Shown here: in pieces, positions 10,248-19,160 of the stretch
How the letters are laid out: every line of letters begins with the position of its first letter
Numbering within the stretch: position 1 is the stretch's first letter
Program-made: the position numbers and the translations under genes
Source: Tolypothrix sp. PCC 7910
Lineage (GTDB): Bacteria > Cyanobacteriota > Cyanobacteriia > Cyanobacteriales > Nostocaceae
Length of the DNA: 52,343 nt
Assembly: GCF_011769525.1 (NCBI RefSeq)
Contig: NZ_CP050443.1
Span: 1-52,343 of the forward strand
Reading direction: 5' to 3'
Notes under the pieces: model-generated
The model's database searches: none
Told to the model about the DNA's origin: nothing
Seen by the model: only the letters and a program-made list of their open reading frames with translations

Positions 10248-10590
10248 ACAAACTTTTTGGCGTACTGTGCGAAACTTTTTGGCTAGATCAAGTCTCTCCT
10301 AAGAAGTCAAAAACCAACCAATTCATGGAAAAGTTTGGGAAATTAATGACAACTTTTGGGAGAAGTTTGGGAAAATTTGGGAAGCTTAAAGATGATTTAA
10401 GTCAAGCTTATTGACACAATTCTCAATAAGCTTGAAAAACCTGACCTGATTTTCCTGAAACTCACTTTTTTTGGGAGATTTAGGGAGATACTTGCCCTGA
10501 ATATGGAAGATTCTGGGAAACTTTGGGGACGAAGTATCACTTTTTTGGGAATTTTTTTTGGACTTTTACTCTTTTAGGCAAAACTTTTTG
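10248..10590 (+). repeat. Right copy of ~345-bp inverted repeat
   Basis: Inverted partner of 4640-5000. TTTGGGA motifs begin at 10334, 10355, 10366 and 10376 (spacing 21, 11, 10). After the lox-like dyad come GGGA motifs at 10473, 10483, 10515, 10526 and 10547. The outer end replaces the 3' part of the sensor gene fragment at 10605-10916. Confidence 0.85.
10402..10435. other. lox-like 13-8-13 dyad (right)
   Basis: Arms TCAAGCTTATTGA (10402-10414) and TCAATAAGCTTGA (10423-10435) are identical to the left site. The spacer is CACAATTC, one base different from the left copy. The spacer reads in the same direction on the plus strand as at the left site although the surrounding repeats are inverted. 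Confidence 0.5.
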
Positions 10591-10604
10591 TAGTTAATTT
10601 GTAT

Positions 10605-10916
10605 TCACTTTTCGTGCCAGAAATACTTGCCAACCTTGAGACGCTCCCGCACATTCAGCAATCCCATACGAATTGCATCCGCATTTAACTGGATAACTTT
10701 ATGAGGAATCGACAGGTAAGCATCTAAATGTTGATTTACCTCACCACTGGTTCGCTCCATCAACTGATCCGCTAGATTGTTCACCGCTTTCTCACCATTT
10801 TTAAAAGACATATACCCGACCAGCCCCACGATGCCAAAAAGTTGCAATACGAAAGGAACGACCAGAACAAGCTGTAATGAAAATGTACGGACTTTGCCAG
10901 ATGGATGTATCTTCAT
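10605..10916 (-). pseudogene. N-terminal fragment of a membrane sensor (Cache-type kinase or cyclase)
   Basis: The 103-codon frame starts MKIHPSGKVRTFSLQLVLVV, with a membrane segment at about 12-36. The periplasmic start NLADQLMERTSGEVNQHLDA resembles the sensor regions of cyanobacterial adenylate cyclases, hybrid histidine kinases and chemoreceptors. It ends a few residues before the right inverted repeat with no output domain. Known members are many hundreds of residues long, so this is a 5' fragment, probably cut by arrival of the repeat-bounded segment. Confidence 0.6.
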
Positions 10917-11034
10917 GAGTGGTAAATCTTGGTTCGCGCAGGTCTTTGTTTAACCTAGATTACCCATCAGCAACTTTGGGCTATCAAATATGTTTGTGTA
11001 AAAACATACAAGTTAGAAAGTGGGCGTATGACAT

Positions 11035-11991
11035 ACTCCCGACTCCGATCTACCTAATCCTGGGGATTATTTAACTTGCCAAGTTGGCGATCAGCCCATG
11101 TTCGTGATTCGAGATAATAATGGCATATTGCAAGGGATGCACAATGTTTGTCCGCATCGCGGAGCGCAGATGTTACAAGGGCAGGGTCATTGTCAACGAG
11201 TGCGTTGTCCGTATCATGGTTGGAACTTCAATTATGAAGGCAATCTTAAAGGTTTACCTCGCGCTGAGTGTTTTCCCAATTTAGATAAGTCGGCTGTCTA
11301 TCTAGCTAAGGGACGAGTGGAAACATGGGGCGGCTTTATCTTTGTTTGCTCAGAAGCAGAAGGGGAATCTTTAGTAAGTTATTTGGCTGGATTTTCAGCT
11401 TACTTAGAGCAGTATCAGCACTCTTGGCAGGAACTTCAGCAGGTTGACCACTGGTTTTATGAAGAGCCAGCCAATTGGAAATTTCCTATTGAGAATTATC
11501 TAGAGTGTTATCACTTGTCAGTTGTTCATGCCCAAAGTTTAAAGTGTTTCGATCCGAAGAATATTATTTACACTCCAACTGGGCGACACTATCAGATATT
11601 TGTTCCTTTTACAGATGATGAATTTGTGAAAGATCACCCCGCTTTTTCAGGAGAACCAAGGGGACAATCTTACCAGGGCTTCATCTTTCCCAATATGATG
11701 ATTAATACTGCAAGAGACAAAGTTTCAGTTTTTCGGCTGACTCCTTTATCTCCCACAAAAACTAAGTTTGAGGTTTTTATTTATCAAACAAAAGCACAGA
11801 TTGAAGCATTTCCTTATAAACAGGATGAATTTCGACCTGAATTTGAGCGGGTGTTAAATGAAGACTTTGGGGTGGTGCGATCGCTACAAGCAAGTGTTCA
11901 TTCCAAAGCTTATGGTGTACTTCAGCTTGCAGACATTGAATATGGAATTTCTCACTTCCATCAAGTTTTGTCGAAGTACTACCAACCCTAA
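11035..11991 (+). pseudogene. 5'-truncated Rieske non-haem iron oxygenase alpha subunit
   Basis: The open frame begins just after a TGA at about 11027 and reads DLPNPGDYLTCQVGDQP before the first ATG at 11098, so the family sequence extends upstream of any start codon. The 297 codons from 11098 keep the Rieske [2Fe-2S] ligands (C18-x-H20 and C37-x2-H40, in CPHRG and CPYHGW). They also keep the catalytic-domain motif ENYLECYHLSVVH and the family C-terminus with DFGVVRSLQ. Members normally have about 40 further N-terminal residues. It may be a remnant, or it may still be translated from ATG 11098 with a damaged Rieske fold. The substrate cannot be told. Confidence 0.7.
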
Positions 11992-12219
11992 CGCTCTTCC
12001 GTCACTCTGCCTGAATTGGTTGCACACTCAGGCGATAGCCGAGATTGTGCAGGATAAGGCTGATGGTTCGCCTGAAGGGGTGGCATAGCCCCGACCGCGC
12101 AACAGCGATGCGAGACATTGGCTCTCAAATCCCTTACTCTCTCTGGATTACACCCGTGAAAGTAAGAAATAGCGTCAGTTGCATTGCTTAAAACGATGAC
12201 AACTTGGCGCACCCTTAGA

Positions 12220-15200
12220 TCAGCTAGTCACCTCCATCGGTAATATCGATTCCGACAGCCACTGATAAAGTTGAGGTACTAACTGCTCCAGCTGCCGCAG
12301 TTCACTAGAAGCAAATTGCTCTAATAACAGCACCGCACACCACCGTCGCTGTTCACTCCAACGCTTGAGGATGGATTTTATCGCTTCCACTCCTTGCAGT
12401 ATGCCTAACCTGAGTCGTTCGGCACAAGCTTTTATGGGAGTGGGATCGTCGTCAGGGGGTTGAAACTGCTCAAAATCAGTATCAGGGATGGGGTTGATCC
12501 CTTGTACAGAATTGGTAGTATCCACCCCTGACAAATGGGGTTTCCCTATACCATTATGGGGGGGGGTGGATACTGGGGAAGAAAGCGGTGAAACACGATA
12601 CATAGCTGGCATTTCAGCACCCTGCAACTGTTCTCCCCAACTCACAGAATGAGATCGCTGTTGTTTCTGAGTCCGCCGATGCTGGCGATGAGCAATCACT
12701 GCCAGAGTAAAATCCAATTCTTCTGGAGACAAGAAGTAATATTTAACCTGCTGACCGCGTGGGCCAACTTTATGGGAAACAAGTTTTAATCCCAACTGCT
12801 CAACTAAAGTTGCCAACAGCCAAATTGGTTGACAATTGGGGGGAACTGTAAAACCTAAAATTGCTTTGACAGGAGCCGCACAATGTTTAGCTATTTCGGT
12901 CATCTTGAGTAAATCCGGGTCAGTGGCAGTAATTTCATCTCCTGCTACAAGGCGTTTGAGAATCCCATGCAACCCCAAATTAAACCTCGCCAACCACCGC
13001 GCCGAATAATTGCCCCAGTCCATACACAACGGTAACTTATTTCGTTCAGCAAAATCTTTATCTATGACAATCGCTGGCGGTACTGGGTACTGCTTTCCAG
13101 TGTTTGGGTCAACAATCGTGCCAGTAGGCTCAGATAAAATTGCCTCCAAAGATGCGATCGCTCGAATCAGAGAGCCACCATCATCTTTTTCAACCAGTAA
13201 CTCAGTCACTTCCATCCCATAAGCATCTCGAATCCGAAACTTCTCGCACTCAAAAACTTCTTCAGGTCTGAGGTAGTCTTTGCTTTGGCGGTTGCGATAA
13301 TCACTAGCTGAAATATCATTAGCTCTGGCAACAGCGCAATAATAAGTAACGTCTAGGGCAGTAGCAGCATTTTTCAAACGCTCAATAGCATCATCATTAT
13401 CATCAGTCCCCATTGGCACAATTGTATTGCCCATATCGGTTAACAACTCACGTAAATCAGCCCGTAAATTGTTAATTGATTGATGACGGTGAGCTTGAAT
13501 TTGGCAGTAAGCTTCTAACGCCCAATCTTTTTCAGCTCCGCGCTTACCAGTTTCGCGGTCAATTCGTAGCAGAAAAGCCGTCATTTCATTAGTTTGCAGC
13601 AAGCGCTGTTTAATTTTGCTGGCGTTAGTATCGAGGTAGCCAAAGGGGGGTCTTGGTGCCACCCAAACGTGAATTGGGACAATTGGGCGATAGCGGTAAA
13701 GCTGTTGGGCACATTCGGTTGCGGTCTGCGAAACAGCGTGAAACGCCCCAAACACCTGATCAAAATGATATTCTGCAATATCTACCCCAGTTCCCAAGCT
13801 TGGTGAAGTAAACAGGGCATCCAAGCTTTTGACAGCATTAGTGATGTCTTTGATAAAAGCAACGTTTTCTTCACTACCAGAATTACCCGAGTGGATAGAC
13901 CAGATTTTTAAGAGTCTTGGGTGTTGGGTGTGGGGGTTAGGGGAAGCAGGGGGGCAGGGGGGCAGAGGGGCAGGGGGGAAAGAGCTATTGTCCATTAGCT
14001 CTTCTCTTTCTTGGCAGGAGGCTAGTTTCTCCAGAACTCCTTTGCTCTTTTGTTGCTTTGTTGCTTTGCTTCTTTGCTCCTCTGCTTCTTTGCTCAAGAG
14101 CCCCCCTGCTTCTTCTTTGCTCTCCACTCGACACTCAATGCCCCGGTTAATTAGCGAATATTCAAGTTTCTTAATAAAACGTTTGGAGTCAGAAACCACC
14201 ATGATTTTCTGCCCACTCATCAATGCTGCCGAAATTTGAGCAACTAAGGTAGAAGCATTATTGCCCTCGTACCAATAAACAGTACGTCCGCCATTCTTCC
14301 AATCGTTCTTAATAATGAATGGTTCTTCACCTTCTGGACGCATTGCTCTAAAAAAGTCTACTGTTACATCGTCCAAATGCGCGTCGGCAATCACCACTAA
14401 GGGCGTATTATACACTATATATTGCAGTACTTCCAAAATCTCCGCCCGATGTTCTTTACAGGTTTTGCTGTGCAGCAGGTGAGTTAAGTACTGGCAAGCT
14501 TCATCAATAAAGATACAGCCGTATTTGAGTGAGTCAGTGTTGAGCTTGTGCAAGCTGTCAATGGTGATACTAAGGGCAGTAGCTTGGGTTAAACCCACAT
14601 ACCCCAACTCAGAGTACATTTGTGTGTTGAGGCGTTGACCTAAATTCTTGAGCAAGTTGACTCGATGACTGTTGTTGAGAAATCGCTGTTGTGGGTGTTG
14701 TTCACGCCATTGTCGCATCATCTCAGTTTTGCCCGTTCCCATGTCACTGCATAATGCAACTAGCCCAGACTCTGGTAGCTTCACAGCTTCAGACAGGTAT
14801 TTAACATTAACTCTCTGTTGGGGTTTGTATTTATTACTTAGTCCTCGACAACTTTGATGGTACGAGTGCTGGTAATCGTTAAGCGTTTTAGCATCATCAA
14901 TGATAGCAGTCAGTAGTGCGTTAGCATTTTTACCCCGCTCAATCACAAAATCATCAACGCCTTTTTCTGGCCCTGGCAGTAATGCGACTTCACTACTACA
15001 GCCAACTGCTTCGATTGCTTTGCTAGTACGAACAATCGCTTGGAAAACTGACCAACGGGTTCTTAGCTTTGTCTCGTAGTCGAAGAGGATAATAAACTTA
15101 CGTCCCGGCTGTGCCATTGGTAATAAATCGGGGTGCAGCCGTTCGTCAAAGTCTTTTTTACCAACTCGTCCATTCCAGATCCCTGGTAGTGCGATCGCAA

Positions 15201-15795
15201 CAAAACCAAGACTAAGCAAACTTGCAGCTTTTTTCTCACCTTCGCAAAGGATAATAGGAATTTGTGGGTGTCGCTGCACCCATTCCCAAAACAGGAGAGG
15301 ATGAAGTCTGTCACACAGGCGTAGTGCTAGGGGTGAATGATAGCGTTTGATATTGTATCGCTGTGCAACTAGGTTACTTATGCAGTTGGGGATATTAAAG
15401 TAGGTAACGCGGTTGGGGGTTTTGGGTGGCGATTCGTATTTGACCGATTTCCCCTTTTCCCAATCGATACGCGGGTAGTCGGGTTTGAAACGTCCCCAGT
15501 CCATTGGTTGCCAGTTGTTCAGTGGGTCAAGTCCGCTTACCCACCATCCCCCGGCTTCAGCGTGGGCATACTGCCTTAAGTACTTGTCCCGCAGTCGCCC
15601 GTCGTTGCGTCTGGCTGTTTGAGGTAGGGCGTAAAGTAAATATTCGTATACTTCACTCCCAGCCAAAGAACGGACATTCAACGCAGCTAGCGTCGGGTTA
15701 ACACCTGAAGCAATAACCCATTCTTGCCAATGGCTTAGAGTAAGTTGCTCATTACCATTAGCTTCATTGATGCCATTTTTATTGGCTTGTGCCAT
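12220..15795 (-). CDS. Plasmid replication protein, CyRepA1 family (DUF3854 plus helicase)
   Basis: A 1191-aa protein. The N-terminal DUF3854/Toprim-like region (about 15-310) carries ILCEGEKKAASLLSLGFVAI near 185 and FIILFDYET. A superfamily-2-like ATPase follows, with Walker A DMGTGKTEMMRQW near 353 and a DEAC box (FIDEACQYL) near 432. A later motif, SPSLGTGVDIAEYHFD, fits helicase motif V. The arrangement is that of cyanobacterial plasmid initiator/primase-helicase proteins. A low-complexity insert at about 555-625 (Glu/Lys/Gln then Pro-rich) interrupts the helicase half. Translation starts at ATG 15795, with Shine-Dalgarno GGAGG at about 15804-15808 in a hairpin. It probably defines the plasmid replicon together with parAB. 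Confidence 0.85.
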   Translation of the reverse strand: MAQANKNGINEANGNEQLTLSHWQEWVIASGVNPTLAALNVRSLAGSEVYEYLLYALPQTARRNDGRLRDKYLRQYAHAEAGGWWVSGLDPLNNWQPMDWGRFKPDYPRIDWEKGKSVKYESPPKTPNRVTYFNIPNCISNLVAQRYNIKRYHSPLALRLCDRLHPLLFWEWVQRHPQIPIILCEGEKKAASLLSLGFVAIALPGIWNGRVGKKDFDERLHPDLLPMAQPGRKFIILFDYETKLRTRWSVFQAIVRTSKAIEAVGCSSEVALLPGPEKGVDDFVIERGKNANALLTAIIDDAKTLNDYQHSYHQSCRGLSNKYKPQQRVNVKYLSEAVKLPESGLVALCSDMGTGKTEMMRQWREQHPQQRFLNNSHRVNLLKNLGQRLNTQMYSELGYVGLTQATALSITIDSLHKLNTDSLKYGCIFIDEACQYLTHLLHSKTCKEHRAEILEVLQYIVYNTPLVVIADAHLDDVTVDFFRAMRPEGEEPFIIKNDWKNGGRTVYWYEGNNASTLVAQISAALMSGQKIMVVSDSKRFIKKLEYSLINRGIECRVESKEEAGGLLSKEAEEQRSKATKQQKSKGVLEKLASCQEREELMDNSSFPPAPLPPCPPASPNPHTQHPRLLKIWSIHSGNSGSEENVAFIKDITNAVKSLDALFTSPSLGTGVDIAEYHFDQVFGAFHAVSQTATECAQQLYRYRPIVPIHVWVAPRPPFGYLDTNASKIKQRLLQTNEMTAFLLRIDRETGKRGAEKDWALEAYCQIQAHRHQSINNLRADLRELLTDMGNTIVPMGTDDNDDAIERLKNAATALDVTYYCAVARANDISASDYRNRQSKDYLRPEEVFECEKFRIRDAYGMEVTELLVEKDDGGSLIRAIASLEAILSEPTGTIVDPNTGKQYPVPPAIVIDKDFAERNKLPLCMDWGNYSARWLARFNLGLHGILKRLVAGDEITATDPDLLKMTEIAKHCAAPVKAILGFTVPPNCQPIWLLATLVEQLGLKLVSHKVGPRGQQVKYYFLSPEELDFTLAVIAHRQHRRTQKQQRSHSVSWGEQLQGAEMPAMYRVSPLSSPVSTPPHNGIGKPHLSGVDTTNSVQGINPIPDTDFEQFQPPDDDPTPIKACAERLRLGILQGVEAIKSILKRWSEQRRWCAVLLLEQFASSELRQLEQLVPQLYQWLSESILPMEVTS

Positions 15796-15803
15796 TTTGA
15801 TAA

Positions 15804-15831
15804 CCTCCGATAATGTTTGTGTTCATCGGAG
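15804..15831 (-). promoter_or_regulatory. RBS-sequestering hairpin in the rep leader
   Basis: On the minus strand CTCCGAT (15831-15825) pairs with ATCGGAG (15811-15805) across a 13-nt loop. The second arm contains most of the GGAGG Shine-Dalgarno sequence, 8-9 nt before the rep ATG. Closing the stem should reduce initiation, a plausible copy-number control. Confidence 0.5.
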
Positions 15832-17020
15832 CTACCCACACTTTGAGGCTAAATTAGCGGTGTGCTAACCAAGTGCTACATCAAAAGACTTTCTTCCGGG
15901 AGCAATGGGAGAAATCTAAAATCCACGCATTGAATGACTTTAAAAAATGAAGAATAATTTTCAGAGCAAATGAATAACCCAATTCCCTGGGAGTTTTATT
16001 CTGAGAACTTCGTCACAGTTAAAGTTTCAACTAATTGATGCCACTTGCTACAATATGCGCTAGCTTTGCTTCTATGACGCAGACATTGCTAAATTGAAAT
16101 TGCTTTTATTTATTAGCGGTTGGTTGCCTGATTGCTAACCATGTGTCTGCATGTGGGCAGCTAACCGATTTCTTATTTGTGTGACTTACTTTTCTTTCCT
16201 TCCCAAGCGATTAGTGTAATGCTTGGGGCTAGTTTGCAGATAGTCAATCAAGCAGAAATCAGTTAATTGCTTTAGTTCAATAGAAAATAAAACAGCTAGA
16301 AATTGAAAAATTGAAGTATTCACGACATTATCCTCGAATTATGAGGCATCTAGCCGTTAAGATTCATCCCTAGGATATTTGCAGCTAAGAAATATCACGT
16401 CGTGCTTTCTACATTCCGCTTCAAATTTAGAGTCGGGATAAATTGTTGCGCTAGATGCCTTTTTTGCAATTTGTCCAAAAAAAGGCATGAAATGTCCCGC
16501 CCTGTGTGCTAATATTGCCAACAGGTACACAAAAGACAAACATGTACGAGTGGTGAGTCCTCGTTAGTCTGGAACAAGTTAGGTGATTTTTCGACCGCCA
16601 AGTCTTTATCGCGCCAACAATGTTCTATAACGACTCACACCTATTTTGACTATTTGAATACACTGCTCTTGTCGTTTTCGCCTCCTTTGGAAATCGATTT
16701 ATCTTGGTCTGAAAGCAGACTTACTTTCGCTAGAGTAGCATGAAAAGCCCCTTGACCGTATAAAAACAAGCTGATTTCGTCAGTTGTTACCTATTCTGGG
16801 TAGGATGCTATTCCAGTAAGACAGACATTTTTTCCGGAAAATTCAACCCTAATAGGTCAGTCATAGATATTTTTAAGATGTGAGTAGCAGCTTTCGTGCG
16901 AATGCTACTCACATCTTTTTTGTAAAGTTTTATATTTTTCATTTTTACTCCTCGATTAGCTATCTCTCACCGAGCGTTCGCACTCATTTTTTTGTCTACC
17001 TAATTGTTTTTAACGATCGC
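15832..17020. other. Rep upstream region, candidate replication origin
   Basis: About 1.2 kb without a convincing gene. ATTAGCGGT followed by TGCTAACCAAGTG occurs at 15853-15875. The same words, spaced more widely, recur at 16112-16145 (TGCTAACCATGTG), with a further CTAACC at 16160, so they may be iterons. A strong hairpin with a T-run lies at 16875-16921. A 60-codon minus-strand ORF at 16357-16539 is open, but nothing in it is recognisable. Confidence 0.45.
16875..16921 (+). terminator. Strong intrinsic terminator, plus strand
   Basis: The 15-bp perfect stem AAGATGTGAGTAGCA (16875-16889) and TGCTACTCACATCTT (16903-16917) has a 13-nt loop and runs into TTTTTT. No plus-strand gene lies upstream for about 5 kb, so it may end an untranslated RNA from the rep leader region. 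Confidence 0.7.
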
Positions 17021-17230
17021 TTAATCTTCGCTCCATTCCAACAACTCACAGGGCTGGATTTTATAACAGTCACAGATTTTGTTAAGTGCTATTCCATTGG
17101 GTATTTGCTCAGGATTGTCGCACAGCGCGTACACTGTGGTTTTTGATAGTCCCGTCTCTTTCATAAATTGATAGCGTGTGATTTTGAGCTTTTCTTCAAT
17201 AAACCTCCTCACAGTGTTACGAACTGGCAT
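17021..17230 (-). CDS. Small HTH (XRE/Cro-like) regulator
   Basis: A 69-aa protein with a helix-turn-helix at about 15-40 (TRYQFMKETGLSKTTVYALC) and a second conserved part, IALNKICDCYKIQPCELLEW, typical of Cro/C1-type repressors of about 70 residues. It is divergent from the gene block starting at 17549. The shared spacer holds an inverted GATGTCT/AGACATC pair overlapping a candidate -35, which fits a switch-type repressor for that block. Its operator and regulon are inferred. Confidence 0.8.
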   Translation of the reverse strand: MPVRNTVRRFIEEKLKITRYQFMKETGLSKTTVYALCDNPEQIPNGIALNKICDCYKIQPCELLEWSED

Positions 17231-17548
17231 GGCAACCTGTCTGGTATTATCAGACTCTCATTTAACACTATGCCAGTTAAGCTTGCAATTGTCGGCTAGC
17301 TTTATATGGTCAGATGTCTTGACATTGCCAGACATCCTGTACTAGTATCATAGTGCCTGGGTTATCGATGCGTCAATAACTCAGGCAAACACGATTATTT
17401 AGCTACGAACACAGGTTATCTGCATTGCGTCCGCTCTATATCTGCGGTCGCGGTAATTGTGCGTGTCTACATCACGTATTTAGGATTTATGCATCTCAAT
17501 TTACGCAATTTATAAGCAATTAGCTCACTATCAAATAGAGGTGAAATA
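17231..17548. promoter_or_regulatory. Divergent control region
   Basis: A plus-strand promoter candidate has TTGACA (17319-17324), an 18-bp spacer and TAGTAT (17343-17348). The inverted repeat GATGTCT (17313-17319) / AGACATC (17330-17336) overlaps the -35. TCTG...CAGA and CCAG words recur near 17241-17275, close to the start of the HTH gene. This suggests that the HTH protein binds here and controls both directions. Confidence 0.5.
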
Positions 17549-18061
17549 ATGCTGACATCCAATCAGATTAGGCGTTTACAAACTACCGAGCGATGGCTCC
17601 GAGAGATTAGAGATTCAGAAGAATTTAAAGTCTTGAATTACTGCCCAGATGCAACTTTAGGTGATGCAATCTTTGCTGTAGATGAACTATTACAGTCACA
17701 TAATCACTGTAATGAAAAGTCCGATAATTTTACTGATAACCAGTTGCAAAAGTATCTAGAACAAAAGCCAATAATCCATATTCGCCGCGTTATTCCTTGG
17801 CGTAAAAAGATTAGCTCATTCATACTCGATGCAGCAAAAGAAGTAGCAATTCTGAGCTTACTAACAACAGGTTTTATGGTTGTTGGTACTATCTTTTGTC
17901 ACGGTGTTGACCGCATTGAGCAAAGTAAAGGCTCAGAATATCAGCCAACATGGAGTAACAACGCTCTTATTTTTGAAGGAAGTGCTATTACGTCTATTGC
18001 AATCTTTCTAGGTGCAAACTTGATTGGTGCGTGTGCAGCAGGAGGTAAGAAAGATGATTGA
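17549..18061 (+). CDS. Unrecognised two-TM protein (first gene of the block)
   Basis: A 170-aa protein with RBS GAGGTG before ATG 17549. The soluble N-terminal half contains TTERWLREIRDSEEFKVL. A basic stretch (RRVIPWRKK, about 79-87) precedes two predicted membrane segments at about 98-118 and 142-164, and the tail is short and charged. I do not recognise the family. It is the first gene after the divergent promoter, and its end overlaps the next start by 8 bp, so the two are probably co-translated. Confidence 0.65.
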   Translation: MLTSNQIRRLQTTERWLREIRDSEEFKVLNYCPDATLGDAIFAVDELLQSHNHCNEKSDNFTDNQLQKYLEQKPIIHIRRVIPWRKKISSFILDAAKEVAILSLLTTGFMVVGTIFCHGVDRIEQSKGSEYQPTWSNNALIFEGSAITSIAIFLGANLIGACAAGGKKDD

Positions 18062-18323
18062 TAAAAACCTTGTAGGATGCGTCACGCTGTTGACAATGAG
18101 CAAGACTTACTGGATTGATGGAACGCTGTACAGATATTTAACAAGCAGTGACAGTATCAAACACACACAATACTATTTCCGTCCTTTACCGCGTCAGTCT
18201 AAAACTGCTGACTTAAAACTTAATCGTGACAAAGTACTAAGCCGTTGCTACGAAATTCCTAGCTTATATAACCAGCACACAGCAGAGATAACTAATAACT
18301 CAATACAGTTGAGTTTGTTTTAA
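18054..18323 (+). CDS. Small unrecognised protein
   Basis: An 89-aa protein if started at ATG 18054, which has an excellent Shine-Dalgarno AGGAGG just upstream inside the previous gene. A start at GTG 18024 lacks this signal. Features are LLTMSKTYWIDGTLYRYL and a Ser/Gln-rich tail ending IQLSLF. No membrane segment and no known family are recognised. The overlap with the preceding gene suggests coupled expression. Confidence 0.6.
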   Translation: MIDKNLVGCVTLLTMSKTYWIDGTLYRYLTSSDSIKHTQYYFRPLPRQSKTADLKLNRDKVLSRCYEIPSLYNQHTAEITNNSIQLSLF

Positions 18324-18635
18324 ATAGTAGCGAAAAGTATTTCCTTCTTCAGCGCATCACCAATTTAACTAGCTCAAAAAGGTGCGTATATGCGAGATAA
18401 CGAAAAAGTGTCAGTATATCTTCAAAGCTGACAAGCCCTGTTATTACGTGGTTATAGCCTCTACAAACGAGACTCTGACATTTGTCTAAAATCAAAAATC
18501 CAAGGTTATTGATAGCGCCTAGCTAATTTGGTGTATCAGGATAACTGTTTCTAGCTAAATTAGCCATGCAAATAACCTGAATGTCCGGATAGTCAGTCAA
18601 TTCTATACACACTTAAGTAATAAACCGGAATTAAT
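18324..18635. other. Intergenic spacer in the block
   Basis: About 310 bp with no supported gene. GCGCCTAGCTAATTTGGTGTATC and CTAGCTAAATTAGCCATGC words (about 18515-18570) form a loose inverted pair. This may hold a second promoter for the genes from 18636. Confidence 0.35.
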
Positions 18636-19148
18636 GTGGCAACCAAAAAATATGTAGCTAAGTATCGCCTGCTCAAAGAAACTTATGAGCGCATCACAGG
18701 GAAAGGCATTTCAGATATCACTTGGTATCGCATAGTTGCATCCTTGAAACAATATTTTTCGCTATCAATTGAATCAGCAAATGCTCAAAGTATTGTTGAA
18801 ACCTATGCTCAATTGAAGCGCAAGTGTCCAGCCTTTTCTTTTAGAACTTCGGATTTTAGTTCACGCTGGCAAGCCTTTAAATATTTCTATGATGCAAGAG
18901 AAGTTCAATACACAGGTCAGCAATTCCTAGTTGCGCTTGCAGACTATCTAAAAATCAATCTTGATGATGTACCCCGCAGCACCCGTTACTACTGGTTTAG
19001 TCAAGCTGGTCTGTCTTACAACGCTGGTAGCACCTACCACAGCAAAGATTTAGCACTAGTCGCCTTTGTTGCAGCTAAATGGGCAATTAACAAGCGACCG
19101 CAACCAATGAAATCTGCAACTATCGAAGTTTTAACACTAGTCAAATAA
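18636..19148 (+). CDS. Unrecognised soluble protein
   Basis: A 170-aa protein beginning at GTG 18636; an overlapping ATG at 18634 is in a different frame and stops at once. It is rich in aromatic and basic residues (TWYRIVASLKQYFSL, FSSRWQAFKYFYDAREVQYT, RSTRYYWFSQAGLSYNAGS). Its all-helical look would fit a DNA-binding or structural role, but no family is recognised. It is 12 bp from the next gene, so they are one transcriptional unit. Confidence 0.6.
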   Translation: MATKKYVAKYRLLKETYERITGKGISDITWYRIVASLKQYFSLSIESANAQSIVETYAQLKRKCPAFSFRTSDFSSRWQAFKYFYDAREVQYTGQQFLVALADYLKINLDDVPRSTRYYWFSQAGLSYNAGSTYHSKDLALVAFVAAKWAINKRPQPMKSATIEVLTLVK

Positions 19149-19160
19149 GGATTAATCACC

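Noticed and set aside
11988-12212. 74-codon minus-strand ORF between the oxygenase fragment and rep
   Set aside because: The sequence is made of palindromic dispersed-repeat words and has no protein features.
16357-16539. 60-codon ORF in the rep upstream region
   Set aside because: No recognisable motif, clear RBS or operon context supports it; kept only as a note in the region entry.
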